Shown here: piece by piece, positions 43,295 to 51,619 of the stretch
Numbering within the stretch: position 1 is the first letter of the stretch
Layout of the letters: every line of letters starts with the position of its first letter
Assembly: GCA_026129095.1 (NCBI GenBank)
Contig: JAHCIT010000002.1
Coordinates: forward strand, 310,001-374,000
Reading direction: 5' to 3'
Length of the DNA stretch: 64,000 nt
Source: Deltaproteobacteria bacterium
Lineage (GTDB): Bacteria > JAGRBM01 > JAHCIT01
The notes under the pieces: generated by a model
What the model was told of the DNA's origin: nothing
Database searches by the model: none
What the model saw: the letters and a program-made list of their open reading frames with translations, nothing else
Program-made: the position numbers and the translations under genes

Positions 43295-43720
43295 TCAGTG
43301 CGGTTCCGGAGCGGAACCTCCCGGAAACACGGCGATCTTCTTGACGATCTTTTCGAGCAGCTTCAGGCAGTCTTCATCGGCATCCACGAAATGAACACCC
43401 ATGCCGGATCCGCCGGGCCCGGTCGTTTCATCACCGGTAGAAGTCCAGACAACTTCCCCCAGCACCTTCACGTGCTGGGCCTTCTGGCCCTCTGACAACT
43501 CGGGCGGCAGCCGGAACACCAGCTCCAGCTTGGTGCCAACGGCAAGCGGATGGGAGGTTTCCAGGAATATCCCAGACGAGGAAAAATCGCGGCCGTATTC
43601 CAGAAGGAAATCGTCGGCCTCGCCGCTCATCTGCCCCACCGGCCGGTGCCGGATGGGAAACGACAGCCGGTGGCGCTTGGCGCGCCGCCTCTCAACGAAC
43701 ATGGTCAGACGATCCGCCAT
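43295..43720 (-). CDS. PilZ-domain c-di-GMP-binding protein
   Basis: The 141-residue protein is a single PilZ domain. The RxxxR motif is in RRRAKRHRLSF and the second motif is DFSSSGIFLET, fitting D/NxSxxG. Later strands give ELVFRLPPE and GMGVHFVDAD. Such single-domain proteins bind cyclic di-GMP and act on motility, polysaccharide or other targets. The gene is convergent with panE and divergent from the WD40-like gene at 43869. The window holds no GGDEF or EAL gene. Confidence 0.88.
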   Translation of the reverse strand: MADRLTMFVERRRAKRHRLSFPIRHRPVGQMSGEADDFLLEYGRDFSSSGIFLETSHPLAVGTKLELVFRLPPELSEGQKAQHVKVLGEVVWTSTGDETTGPGGSGMGVHFVDADEDCLKLLEKIVKKIAVFPGGSAPEPH

Positions 43721-43868
43721 CCGGCTCCTCGGTCAATGCTCCAACGGTCCCTGAGTCCAAGCCTTACGAGCCCATCGGGCGAGGTCAACCCCGGCGTCCA
43801 TTTCCGGACGAACTCCTGTTCGGTAAATGACCGGATGCGAACCCCTCTGGCTTTCGCTACGCTTGGGA

Positions 43869-44909
43869 ATGATGCAAAGACCGTTCGTTGTTTGTACGTC
43901 GCTTCTTTTGTTCATGTCCGCTGCCCGTGCAGCGGCTTCTCCACTGGAAACAGCACAGGTGCTCCGGCATCACACCGGCGCCATCCAGGAACTGATCCTC
44001 GACGAAACAGGCTCACGGATTGTTTCATCCGACTCGGCCGGATGGGTGGCTTACTGGGACACGGGCGCAAACGAGCCGCTCTGGTCGCAGAAGGCGATGG
44101 GAGTCCGGCTGACCGGCATTTCGGCCAGCGCGGATCTTGGCGAGCTTGTGGCTGGCGGCTGCGCCGAGGAGGCGGCCTTCGAGCCCTCACGCTGGCAGAT
44201 CATCCGGTGGAAGATGCCCGGCGGCGACCGCCTGTCTGTGCTGGACGGATTCGCGCAGTCATTCGACCGGCTGGTGGTATCGTCCGGCCTCAGGCATGCC
44301 GCCCTGGTGGCATGCGGCCAACGGACCGGAAGCGAGTGCCTGCAACCCGATATCACCCTGCTTCAGCCACCCACCTGGCGGCCGCATGGCCAGCCGGCTG
44401 GACCACGCGAGCGGATCACGGAGCTCAGGTTCTCGCCATCCGGAAACATTCTGCTCGCCGCCGGCTGTGATGCCGTCAATCATGATCGCACCTGCTCAAG
44501 CCCGGTGATCCGGCTGATCGAGAGTTCCACGGGAGAGGAACAGACTGCCCTGAAACCCGCTGCGATCGTAAATGCGGCGGCCTTCACGGCAGACGGCAGC
44601 CAGTTCTTCACAGCGGCCAGTGACGGGAGCGTCGAGCTATGGGACATCGCAACCCGGAAAAGCCTGCGCCGGTTTCAGGGCGGCCGGGCGGCCGCAACAG
44701 CGGCGGCTGTTTCCCCCGACGGGAAACAGCTCGCCTGGGGAACCTATGACGGAGGGCTGTGGACCTGGAAGCCCGATACGGGAAAAGCACCCATCCGGAC
44801 GGAAATCCGCACGGGTCCAATCCATGCGCTCGCATTTTCAGGGGATGCGACGAAACTTGCTGCCGGGGGCGCCGACCGGCTGATCCGGATTTACCGCGTC
44901 ACACCCTGA
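43869..44909 (+). CDS. Exported WD40-like beta-propeller protein
   Basis: I choose the ATG at 43869 (MMQRPFVV), which gives a clear signal peptide ending SAARAAA; a longer reading from 43827 adds residues ahead of it. The 346-residue protein has several WD40-type blades, the best being AAFTADGSQFFTAASDGSVELWD and AFSGDATKLAAGGADRLIRIY (each read in part). A loop with paired Cys (GCAEEA, ACGQRTGSECL) suggests disulfides in the periplasm. It likely mediates protein interactions. It is convergent with purN, seven bases apart. Confidence 0.8.
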   Translation: MMQRPFVVCTSLLLFMSAARAAASPLETAQVLRHHTGAIQELILDETGSRIVSSDSAGWVAYWDTGANEPLWSQKAMGVRLTGISASADLGELVAGGCAEEAAFEPSRWQIIRWKMPGGDRLSVLDGFAQSFDRLVVSSGLRHAALVACGQRTGSECLQPDITLLQPPTWRPHGQPAGPRERITELRFSPSGNILLAAGCDAVNHDRTCSSPVIRLIESSTGEEQTALKPAAIVNAAAFTADGSQFFTAASDGSVELWDIATRKSLRRFQGGRAAATAAAVSPDGKQLAWGTYDGGLWTWKPDTGKAPIRTEIRTGPIHALAFSGDATKLAAGGADRLIRIYRVTP

Positions 44910-44916
44910 GAACCGT

Positions 44917-45546
44917 TCAGGCCCGCTGCGGTGTGAGTATCTTCACCCGGCGTCCGTCGATCACAAGCCGTTTCTGGGCAAAAAGCCGGACGGCTTCCGG
45001 ATAAATCCGGTACTCTTCCTCATGAACGCGGGTAGCCAGCGATTCAGGGGTATCGTCGTCGTAGACGGGCACTGTCGCCTGGAGAATGATCGGTCCAGTG
45101 TCGACGCCTTCATCAACGAAGTGAACCGTGCAGCCCGAATAGCGGACCCCGTAATCGATCACCTGCTCATGGATCCGTATGCCCGGAAAAGCCGGCAGCA
45201 GGGACGGATGGATGTTGATGATCCGGCGGGCGTACGCACGCAGGAACACGGGCGAGAGTACGCGCATGAACCCGGCGAGACAGATGAGGTCGGGCTGGTA
45301 TTTGTCCAGCCGGGAGAGCAGTTCCTGGTCGTAGGCCTCCCGCGTGGGAAATGCCTTGTGCTCGGCGATCTCGACCGGAATGCCGACACGCCGGGCCCGT
45401 TCGATGACAAATGCCTGGGGATTGTTCGTGACCAGACAGACGATCTGAACGCCGATTTCCTTCAGGACGCTTGAATCCTGGATCGCCTGGAAATTGGACC
45501 CATAGCCGCTAGCCATGATGGCCACCTTCAGTTTTCCCTCTAGCAT
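44917..45546 (-). CDS. purN: Phosphoribosylglycinamide formyltransferase
   Basis: The ATG at 45546 overlaps the purM stop (ATGCTAG) and gives 209 residues. It starts VAIMASGYGSNFQAI, the GAR-binding loop. The catalytic Asn-His-Asp set is in IINIHPSLLPAFPG and VHFVDEGVDTGPII. It adds the formyl group from 10-formyltetrahydrofolate to GAR in purine synthesis. It is coupled to purM, which makes the following intermediate, the common purM-purN order. Confidence 0.96.
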   Translation of the reverse strand: MLEGKLKVAIMASGYGSNFQAIQDSSVLKEIGVQIVCLVTNNPQAFVIERARRVGIPVEIAEHKAFPTREAYDQELLSRLDKYQPDLICLAGFMRVLSPVFLRAYARRIINIHPSLLPAFPGIRIHEQVIDYGVRYSGCTVHFVDEGVDTGPIILQATVPVYDDDTPESLATRVHEEEYRIYPEAVRLFAQKRLVIDGRRVKILTPQRA

Positions 45547-46583
45547 AGGATGAAATCCTCTTTCCCGCGGGGCCGCCGCTCCACCGTCCCGATGATCCAT
45601 GCCCGTTCCCGGCGGCCCCGGAGCGACCGGACCAGGGCGCTTCCCTGCCCTTTTCTTACCACAAGGCAGTAGCCCACGCCGCAGTTGAACGTGGCCAGCA
45701 TTTCCGCATCGTCGATGTCCCCGGCATTCTGCAACACCTGGAAAACCGGCGGCAACGACCACGAGCTGCGGTCAATCACGGGCCTCACGGAAGCGGGGAA
45801 CTGGCGCGGCAGGTTCCCAGGCAGTCCGCCTCCGGTGATGTGCGCCATGCCACGGATGTCAAAGCGGGAGAGCAGCGGCAGCACCGTCTTCACGTAAATG
45901 CGCGTCGGCTCGATCAGTGCTTCACCGAGAGGCCGCCGGAGCGGAGCATACGTCCGGCGCAGGTCGAGTTTCCGGTCGGCGACGATCCGGCGGACCAGCG
46001 AGTATCCGTTTGAATGGACACCTGAGGAAGCGAGGGCGATAATCTCGTCCCCCGGCCGGATCCGCTGGCCGGTTACAAGCCTTTTGCGCTCGGCCACGCC
46101 GACCACAAAGCCAGCGAGGTCGTACTCCCCCGGTTTGTAAAAACCCGGCATCTCGGCGGTTTCACCGCCGAGGAGGGTGCATTGCCCCTCAAGGCAGCCC
46201 CGTGCAATGCCAGAAATAACCTGCTCGGCCGTGCCGACATCCAGTTTTCCGGTGGCGAAATAGTCGAGGAAAAACAGCGGGCGGGCACCCTGCACCAGCA
46301 CATCGTTCACGCACATCGCCACCAGATCGATTCCAACCGAGCCATGCCGCTTCAGATCGAAAGCCAGCCTGAGCTTGGTGCCAACACCATCGGTGCCCGA
46401 GACGAGCACCGGCTCGCGGTACCCCTTCGGCAGCCGGAACAGTCCGCCAAATCCCCCGAGCCCGCCCATCGTTCCGGCGATGCGGGTCCGGCGGGCCAGC
46501 GGCGCGATGCGGTCTACAAGCCGGTCCCCGGCCTCGACATCCACGCCAGCCGCCCGGTACGTCAGCTTTGTCCTGGAAGTCAC
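45540..46583 (-). CDS. purM: Phosphoribosylformylglycinamidine cyclo-ligase
   Basis: I place the start at the GTG at 46583 (VTSRTKLTYRAAGVDVEAGD) because GGAAAGG precedes it and it aligns with known PurM starts; another GTG at 46649 would add 22 unlikely residues. The 347-residue AIR synthase has VSGTDGVGTKLRLAF, DLVAMCVNDVLVQGA, LLGGETAEMPG and ALASSGVHSNGYSLVR, all standard. It closes the imidazole ring using ATP. It is 68 bases downstream of the large TSP3 lipoprotein gene on the same strand. Confidence 0.96.
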   Translation of the reverse strand: MTSRTKLTYRAAGVDVEAGDRLVDRIAPLARRTRIAGTMGGLGGFGGLFRLPKGYREPVLVSGTDGVGTKLRLAFDLKRHGSVGIDLVAMCVNDVLVQGARPLFFLDYFATGKLDVGTAEQVISGIARGCLEGQCTLLGGETAEMPGFYKPGEYDLAGFVVGVAERKRLVTGQRIRPGDEIIALASSGVHSNGYSLVRRIVADRKLDLRRTYAPLRRPLGEALIEPTRIYVKTVLPLLSRFDIRGMAHITGGGLPGNLPRQFPASVRPVIDRSSWSLPPVFQVLQNAGDIDDAEMLATFNCGVGYCLVVRKGQGSALVRSLRGRRERAWIIGTVERRPRGKEDFILC

Positions 46584-46651
46584 GGAATCAACGGCCTTTC
46601 CGGAGGACGGGACTACCTTACCCGTCCGGCGGCGGTCAATCGAAAACACCC

Positions 46652-49600
46652 TTACGGCGTACAGGCAGAAACCTTGCAGGTCTCGCCAAAGAAGGCCTCG
46701 CAGGCGCTCCCGATGCCGTTGCCATCGGAATCGATCTGGTCCGGGTTGGCCGTGCAGGGGCAGTTGTCCGCCGAATCGATGATCCCGTCGCAGTCGGAAT
46801 CAGGCACGTTCGGATCGGTCTGGAAGCCGCCAGGCCTCAGGCCGAAATTCTCGATAACATCAGGCACGCCGTCGCCGTCGGTATCGGCCGGATCGATCAC
46901 CGGAAGCGCGCAGGGCCCCGGCCCCGGTTCACATTTGCAGCCATCAACACTGTCCAGAATGCCGTCCTGGTCGGCGTCATCTAGGAAGGGATTCGGAGCA
47001 TAGTAGAGCGGACAGATATCCAGATAGTCGATGACGCCGTCCCCATCAGTATCCTGAAGCGCCGGGCTGGAAGGATACGGGCGCGACAGCGAGGGCGGAT
47101 CCATCGGCCGCGGCTGGATCTCCTGGTTGTCGGTAAGCCCGTCCAGATCGAAATCGCGGGAAGTGAGCGGAAGCAGCGTGAATGCCGGATCACAGGCATC
47201 ACCAACGCCATCCCAGTCCGAGTCGGCCTGATTCAGGTTCGGAATCGTGGGGCAGTTGTCGATATCGTCCGGCCAGCTGTCGCCGTCGGTATCTTCCAGC
47301 AGCGGATCAGTACGGAAAACAATACCAGCCACATTCCATCCGCGCAGCTCGTCTCCATCGGATATCCCGTCCCCGTCCGTGTCGGCGAGCATCGGATTGA
47401 GCATTGTGGGCGGTGCGGGAAGCGGCGGGTCCGGATTCGTCGGGTCGAAACGGGCTATCTGGTAGGAGCGTGTGCAGGGGATCCGGAGCGCCGGGCACAT
47501 GCGCCCGGCGCGGGCCTCGCCCACACAGACGGGCGGCAGCAGCCCACGGCAGGCCTCGTGCTCTGGAGTGCAGTTCCCCGGATCATTGAAACAGATATCC
47601 TCGGCCGTGTCGGCAAAGGCGAACACCTGCTGGAAGAAAATAAACCGGAGGTCATTCACGTCGCTGAAGCTGCCGTTGTGGTCCACGTCGATAGCCACTT
47701 CATTCGCGTCCGGCAGCCCGTCACCGTCGGTGTCGGATCGTGTAGGCGAAGTGCCATAGGGCACCGGCGCCGTTGGGAGACAGTCGGGTTGTCCCGCACC
47801 ACCGCACTCCTCGATCACGTCAATCAGGCCGTCGCCGTCGGAATCCGGAAGCCCTGAATTGCCTCCGTACGGGCTCTGGTCCGACCCGTCCAGAATGCCG
47901 TCGCCGTCGGTATCGGGATCCAGCAGCGGGTATGTGCGCTCGCCCGAAAAAGGGACAACGACCTGCGGAATCAAGCAGCCCGGATCGACAAACACGCGGC
48001 AACCGGCGAACTGGCTGAGCCGGTCCCATTCGGCACCGTCGGTTTCTCCATCCAGGTCCGAATCGGGAGCAAAAGGGTGCGTTCCCAGTTTGCAGACCGG
48101 AACAGGGGCCGCACAGGCATTGTTTAGCTCAACCCTGAGTTCCTCGGCAGTGACCGGCGTTCCGGCAGACAGCAGAGCCTGAACCAGCGGAGGGAACCCT
48201 TCCAGCACATCCGGAATACCGTCGTTGTCGTCGTCAGGATCCGCGTTGTCGCCGATGCCGTCCAGATCGTTGTCGAACGCCTCCAGTGGATCGTACGGAA
48301 ACCGGTCCTGCTCGTTCGGCACGCCGTCGCCGTCGATATCCGGATCGTCGCGGTTCGGGATACCGTCGCCATCAAAATCGGCATCCGGGTGCAGAAGCCC
48401 GCACTGGTTCAACGGGTCGGACGGGCAGGGATCGGCATTGTCACCGATGCCGTCACCGTCGGTGTCGATCGTCTCGCCTGGATCGTTGGGAAACCGGTCG
48501 CCGGACAACGGGCAGTCCGGTATCACCCGCGGATCGCCGTTCGGCCGGATGTTCGGGCAGCCGTCGTTGTCCCAGTCGTCATCGATCGAATCGGGAACGA
48601 GGTCACAGCGGCCAAGGGCGCTCGGGCAGTAGAAGTCAGGCCGCTCGGGGAGCGCACGGTCGATATCGACAGGATCGGAAATGCCGTCCCGGACGAAATC
48701 CCGGTCCAGTTCGTTCGGAATGCCGTCACCATCGATATCCGGATCGTCGCGGTTCGGTGTTCCATCACCATCGAGATCACCCAGCGGGAGCAGGTCATCG
48801 CAGATTGTCGCCGGATTGATAACAAGCGCCGTGCCGTCAATCCCGGTCGAGATTTCCACAAAACCGGAACTGGAAGGATCGTTGGCCGGATTAACACCCA
48901 GGTCATCCACCATGCCGTCCTGGTTGCCGTCAATGGGACACCGGACAATCAGGGAATCATCGAACCGGAGCAGAATGACCGGCCGGGTATCAGGATCCGG
49001 GTCCTCCGCATCAGGAATGCAGGGAGTGAGGCCCACGGCCTTGCCGCCGGGACCGTCATCGTTGCAGTCGGCGTTGTCGCCCACTCCGTCGCCGTCGGTG
49101 TCACTCCACTCGGTCTTGTCACGCGGAAAGGCGTCCAGAAAATCCGGCACACCATCGTTATCAATGTCCGCTTCGAGTATATCGGGTATCCCGTTTTCAT
49201 TCGTGTCGGCCATCTGGAACGAGATGTCGAGCTCGTCACCGATCAGGTTGCCGATCTCCATCTGCCCGGAAAGCGCCGCACTGTCCGGGGCGGATGCTGT
49301 AATCGGGAAGAAATCACTTTTCTGTGTCGGGTCGAACTGGAACAGGAACATGTTGTTCCCGGCCAGCCTGGAAACGAACGAATCGGTGAGCCGCTGGTCC
49401 AGTTCCGTGACGTCTATGACCCGGTTACCCCTGAAGACCGGATAATTATCCCGCCGGGCATCGATACGCTGGAGTTTCTGCACCAGCGCGGCGTTGATCA
49501 GCGGCCCGTCAAGGATGTCGGCCACGCCGTCATTGTCATCGTCAGGGTCGGCATTGTCGCCAATACCGTCTCCATCGTTGTCGTACCATTCGTTCGGATC

Positions 49601-49771
49601 GAACGGGAAGGCATCAAAGGCATTCGGCACCCCGTCACCGTCGCTGTCCAGGAGCGAAACCCGCGAATTGCAGCCTGCGGCAAGAATGGCGCAGGCCAGC
49701 GCCGCCATCAGTAAGCGCACTCGCAAGACAGCACGAAACAGCCGTGCATCCGGTGTCGGAACCCAGCGCAT
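46652..49771 (-). CDS. Large thrombospondin type 3 repeat lipoprotein
   Basis: The start is uncertain: ATG 49771 is used here (1039 residues); a TTG at 49828 with GGAG upstream is possible. A lipoprotein signal ends in LAAGC. Nearly the whole rest is thrombospondin type 3 calcium-binding repeats of the DxDxDGxxD kind (DSDGDGVPNAFDAFPFDP, DTDGDGIGDNADPCP), many with Asn-Glu or Pro-rich spacers, and scattered Cys pairs. Folded with Ca these form an elongated stalk. The product should sit on the cell surface, like OmpA-linked or adhesin TSP3 proteins, but no OmpA or other domain is seen. It directly precedes purM, probably by chance. Confidence 0.85.
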   Translation of the reverse strand: MRWVPTPDARLFRAVLRVRLLMAALACAILAAGCNSRVSLLDSDGDGVPNAFDAFPFDPNEWYDNDGDGIGDNADPDDDNDGVADILDGPLINAALVQKLQRIDARRDNYPVFRGNRVIDVTELDQRLTDSFVSRLAGNNMFLFQFDPTQKSDFFPITASAPDSAALSGQMEIGNLIGDELDISFQMADTNENGIPDILEADIDNDGVPDFLDAFPRDKTEWSDTDGDGVGDNADCNDDGPGGKAVGLTPCIPDAEDPDPDTRPVILLRFDDSLIVRCPIDGNQDGMVDDLGVNPANDPSSSGFVEISTGIDGTALVINPATICDDLLPLGDLDGDGTPNRDDPDIDGDGIPNELDRDFVRDGISDPVDIDRALPERPDFYCPSALGRCDLVPDSIDDDWDNDGCPNIRPNGDPRVIPDCPLSGDRFPNDPGETIDTDGDGIGDNADPCPSDPLNQCGLLHPDADFDGDGIPNRDDPDIDGDGVPNEQDRFPYDPLEAFDNDLDGIGDNADPDDDNDGIPDVLEGFPPLVQALLSAGTPVTAEELRVELNNACAAPVPVCKLGTHPFAPDSDLDGETDGAEWDRLSQFAGCRVFVDPGCLIPQVVVPFSGERTYPLLDPDTDGDGILDGSDQSPYGGNSGLPDSDGDGLIDVIEECGGAGQPDCLPTAPVPYGTSPTRSDTDGDGLPDANEVAIDVDHNGSFSDVNDLRFIFFQQVFAFADTAEDICFNDPGNCTPEHEACRGLLPPVCVGEARAGRMCPALRIPCTRSYQIARFDPTNPDPPLPAPPTMLNPMLADTDGDGISDGDELRGWNVAGIVFRTDPLLEDTDGDSWPDDIDNCPTIPNLNQADSDWDGVGDACDPAFTLLPLTSRDFDLDGLTDNQEIQPRPMDPPSLSRPYPSSPALQDTDGDGVIDYLDICPLYYAPNPFLDDADQDGILDSVDGCKCEPGPGPCALPVIDPADTDGDGVPDVIENFGLRPGGFQTDPNVPDSDCDGIIDSADNCPCTANPDQIDSDGNGIGSACEAFFGETCKVSACTP
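46850..49670. repeat. Imperfect repeats coding TSP3 motifs
   Basis: On the plus strand the segment is full of near-repeats such as CCGTCGCCGTCGG, CCATCGATATCCGGATCGTC and GCATTGTCGCC, spaced irregularly. They are the coding repeats of the thrombospondin type 3 protein on the minus strand. Confidence 0.7.
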
Positions 49772-49944
49772 GAGATGCAGTAAATCTATGAAATTGCTGG
49801 ATAAAGCGCAACCAAACCTGTGTATCAACGGACCAAAACTCCGGTAAAACTTTGTGAGGCGGTCCCGATCTGGAAAACAGGGGGATACCGGTCAAAAAGA
49901 GCGCTTCCATGATCCGGACTGTGCGTTTACAATCCATTGGAATT

Positions 49945-51063
49945 ATGAAGCTTTTCCGATCTCCTGGGGGTGCTCGCCGCACCGGCATTCCTTCCACTGT
50001 TCTGGTCACACTGTGCGCATGTGCAGCCATTTGTGCCCCGGCGGCCCTCCAGCTCCATGCCAATGAGCCCGAAAACGCCCCGGAAAAGGGCACAAGAATA
50101 GTCTCATTCGATAAAAACGGGGATAAACGGCCGGACAAGTGGGCGGTCTTTGTAGACGGCATCGTGACCGAGATCGCCTATGACCGCAATCACGACGGCA
50201 AGCCGGACTTCTGGGAATACCTGAACCCCAATGGCCGCATGGCCCGGACCGAGGCGGACAACAACCATGACGGCAAGCCGGACCTCGTTGTTTTCTATTC
50301 CAACGGGCATCTCTCCTTCAAAATCATCGATGACGATTTCGACAGCGTGCCGGACCGGGTGGTCTATTTCGACGGCGACGAACGCACCGGACTCAGCTCC
50401 GAGGAGTTCACTCACCTGAAGCAGAACCCCGAAGCAGCGCTGGACCCCGCAACCCGGCCTGCCAGGCGCGCTTCCGCTCCACGGGCATCCGGCATCCGCA
50501 AGCCAAAACCGGTCATTGCCCGGCCGGGGATATCCCCGGCTGCTGTGCCTTCCGAAGCAGAAGACCCCGCATTCTTCCCTCTGGGCCCCGATTTTCTCAT
50601 ACGGGTGCCGGTCCCGGGTGGGGCGGCCGCGCTGTCTGAAAACCGGACCTGGATGGTCGAGCGCGAGCCCCGGCTGTTCCGCTGGCCGGACGACGGGACC
50701 GGATTTGAACTCCAGAATACCCCGACACAAGGAGCGATCCGGATCCGCTACCAGAACCGGGATGACCCGGGAAGCCAGGTCACGCACGATGGGCTCGAGC
50801 GCCGGCTGGATTCCTATGCGCGGCGGGCATTCGGCCGGCTGCTTCATGTGAACGAGAGCGGCCGGCAGATCCTGACGGCCCTCGGCCCCGGCCGGCTCGG
50901 TGTCTACACAGTCAAATACCAGCGGCAGTCCTACCGGGTATCGCTGTGCGCGGTGGCGGCAAAGGAACACTGGATATTCTTCCTGGCAGCAGCGCCACGG
51001 GACACCCACACGGCCCTCGAAAGCGCCCTGCTGGAGATGTTACAGGGCATCCGGATCGGCTAG
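49945..51063 (+). CDS. Exported Asp-rich repeat protein
   Basis: I choose the ATG at 49945 (MKLFRSPGG), which gives a signal peptide ending near LHA; an upstream ATG at 49909 cannot be excluded. The 372-residue protein has three DxNxDGxPD repeats close to the start (FDKNGDKRPDKW, YDRNHDGKPDFW, NNHDGKPDLVVF), calcium-binding loops like those of EF-hand or FG-GAP proteins. A Pro/Ala-rich linker follows, then a globular C-terminal domain of about 170 residues (from about 205) with no motif known to me. Probably periplasmic. The zinc-ribbon gene follows after 21 bases. Confidence 0.75.
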   Translation: MKLFRSPGGARRTGIPSTVLVTLCACAAICAPAALQLHANEPENAPEKGTRIVSFDKNGDKRPDKWAVFVDGIVTEIAYDRNHDGKPDFWEYLNPNGRMARTEADNNHDGKPDLVVFYSNGHLSFKIIDDDFDSVPDRVVYFDGDERTGLSSEEFTHLKQNPEAALDPATRPARRASAPRASGIRKPKPVIARPGISPAAVPSEAEDPAFFPLGPDFLIRVPVPGGAAALSENRTWMVEREPRLFRWPDDGTGFELQNTPTQGAIRIRYQNRDDPGSQVTHDGLERRLDSYARRAFGRLLHVNESGRQILTALGPGRLGVYTVKYQRQSYRVSLCAVAAKEHWIFFLAAAPRDTHTALESALLEMLQGIRIG

Positions 51064-51084
51064 CGTGGCGGGACAGGGATCGGC

Positions 51085-51600
51085 ATGGCGGACAGGCAAC
51101 CGGATGACAACGATGAGACCGTGATCGGTGGCGACATTGATCTGGACGCACTTGTCGCGGAAATCGACAGCCGGCGACCAGACGCTGCACCGGCATCCGG
51201 CGGAGCCAGTGACGATCTGGAGATGGTCGAGATGGATACAGCTTCGGACCTCGAGATGGTCGAACTGGATGCGGAGCCAGAACCGCCAGTACCGGCGCCT
51301 GCCCCGGCAGCTCCGCTTCCCGACTGGCTTGGAGACGATCTGCCAGTCAAACCCGTGCAGGCCGATACGGCCATCGCAGTCAATCTGGCAGATGGCGGAG
51401 AGGAACCGGAGCTGGACCTTCGCCACGAGTTCCAGCGGGAAACCGCGCCCGATCCGTCGTTCGTCATTGATGACGATGTGGACGAGATTCCGAAAGTTAT
51501 ATGCGGCAAGTGCGGAACCCGCAACGAGGTCACGCGCCGCACATGCCGGAACTGCGGCGACCGGCTGAAGATTCCGGAAGAATACCAGCAGGCCGAGTAG
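51085..51600 (+). CDS. Acidic protein with C-terminal zinc ribbon
   Basis: The 171-residue protein is a long acidic, Ala/Pro-rich low-complexity chain with two repeats of [16 protein letters not shown] near residues 44-61. It ends in a zinc ribbon: [20 protein letters not shown], with C-x2-C and C-x2-C ligands. No membrane helix is present. It sits 19 bases ahead of the methyl-accepting protein gene and likely is cotranscribed with it, so it may be a cytoplasmic partner of that receptor. I know no described protein of this form. Confidence 0.75.
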   Translation: MADRQPDDNDETVIGGDIDLDALVAEIDSRRPDAAPASGGASDDLEMVEMDTASDLEMVELDAEPEPPVPAPAPAAPLPDWLGDDLPVKPVQADTAIAVNLADGGEEPELDLRHEFQRETAPDPSFVIDDDVDEIPKVICGKCGTRNEVTRRTCRNCGDRLKIPEEYQQAE

Positions 51601-51619
51601 ACCGGCAGGACAGGGATTC

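Noticed and set aside
46850-49670. Possible noncoding repeat array
   Set aside because: The repeats encode thrombospondin type 3 motifs on the minus strand.
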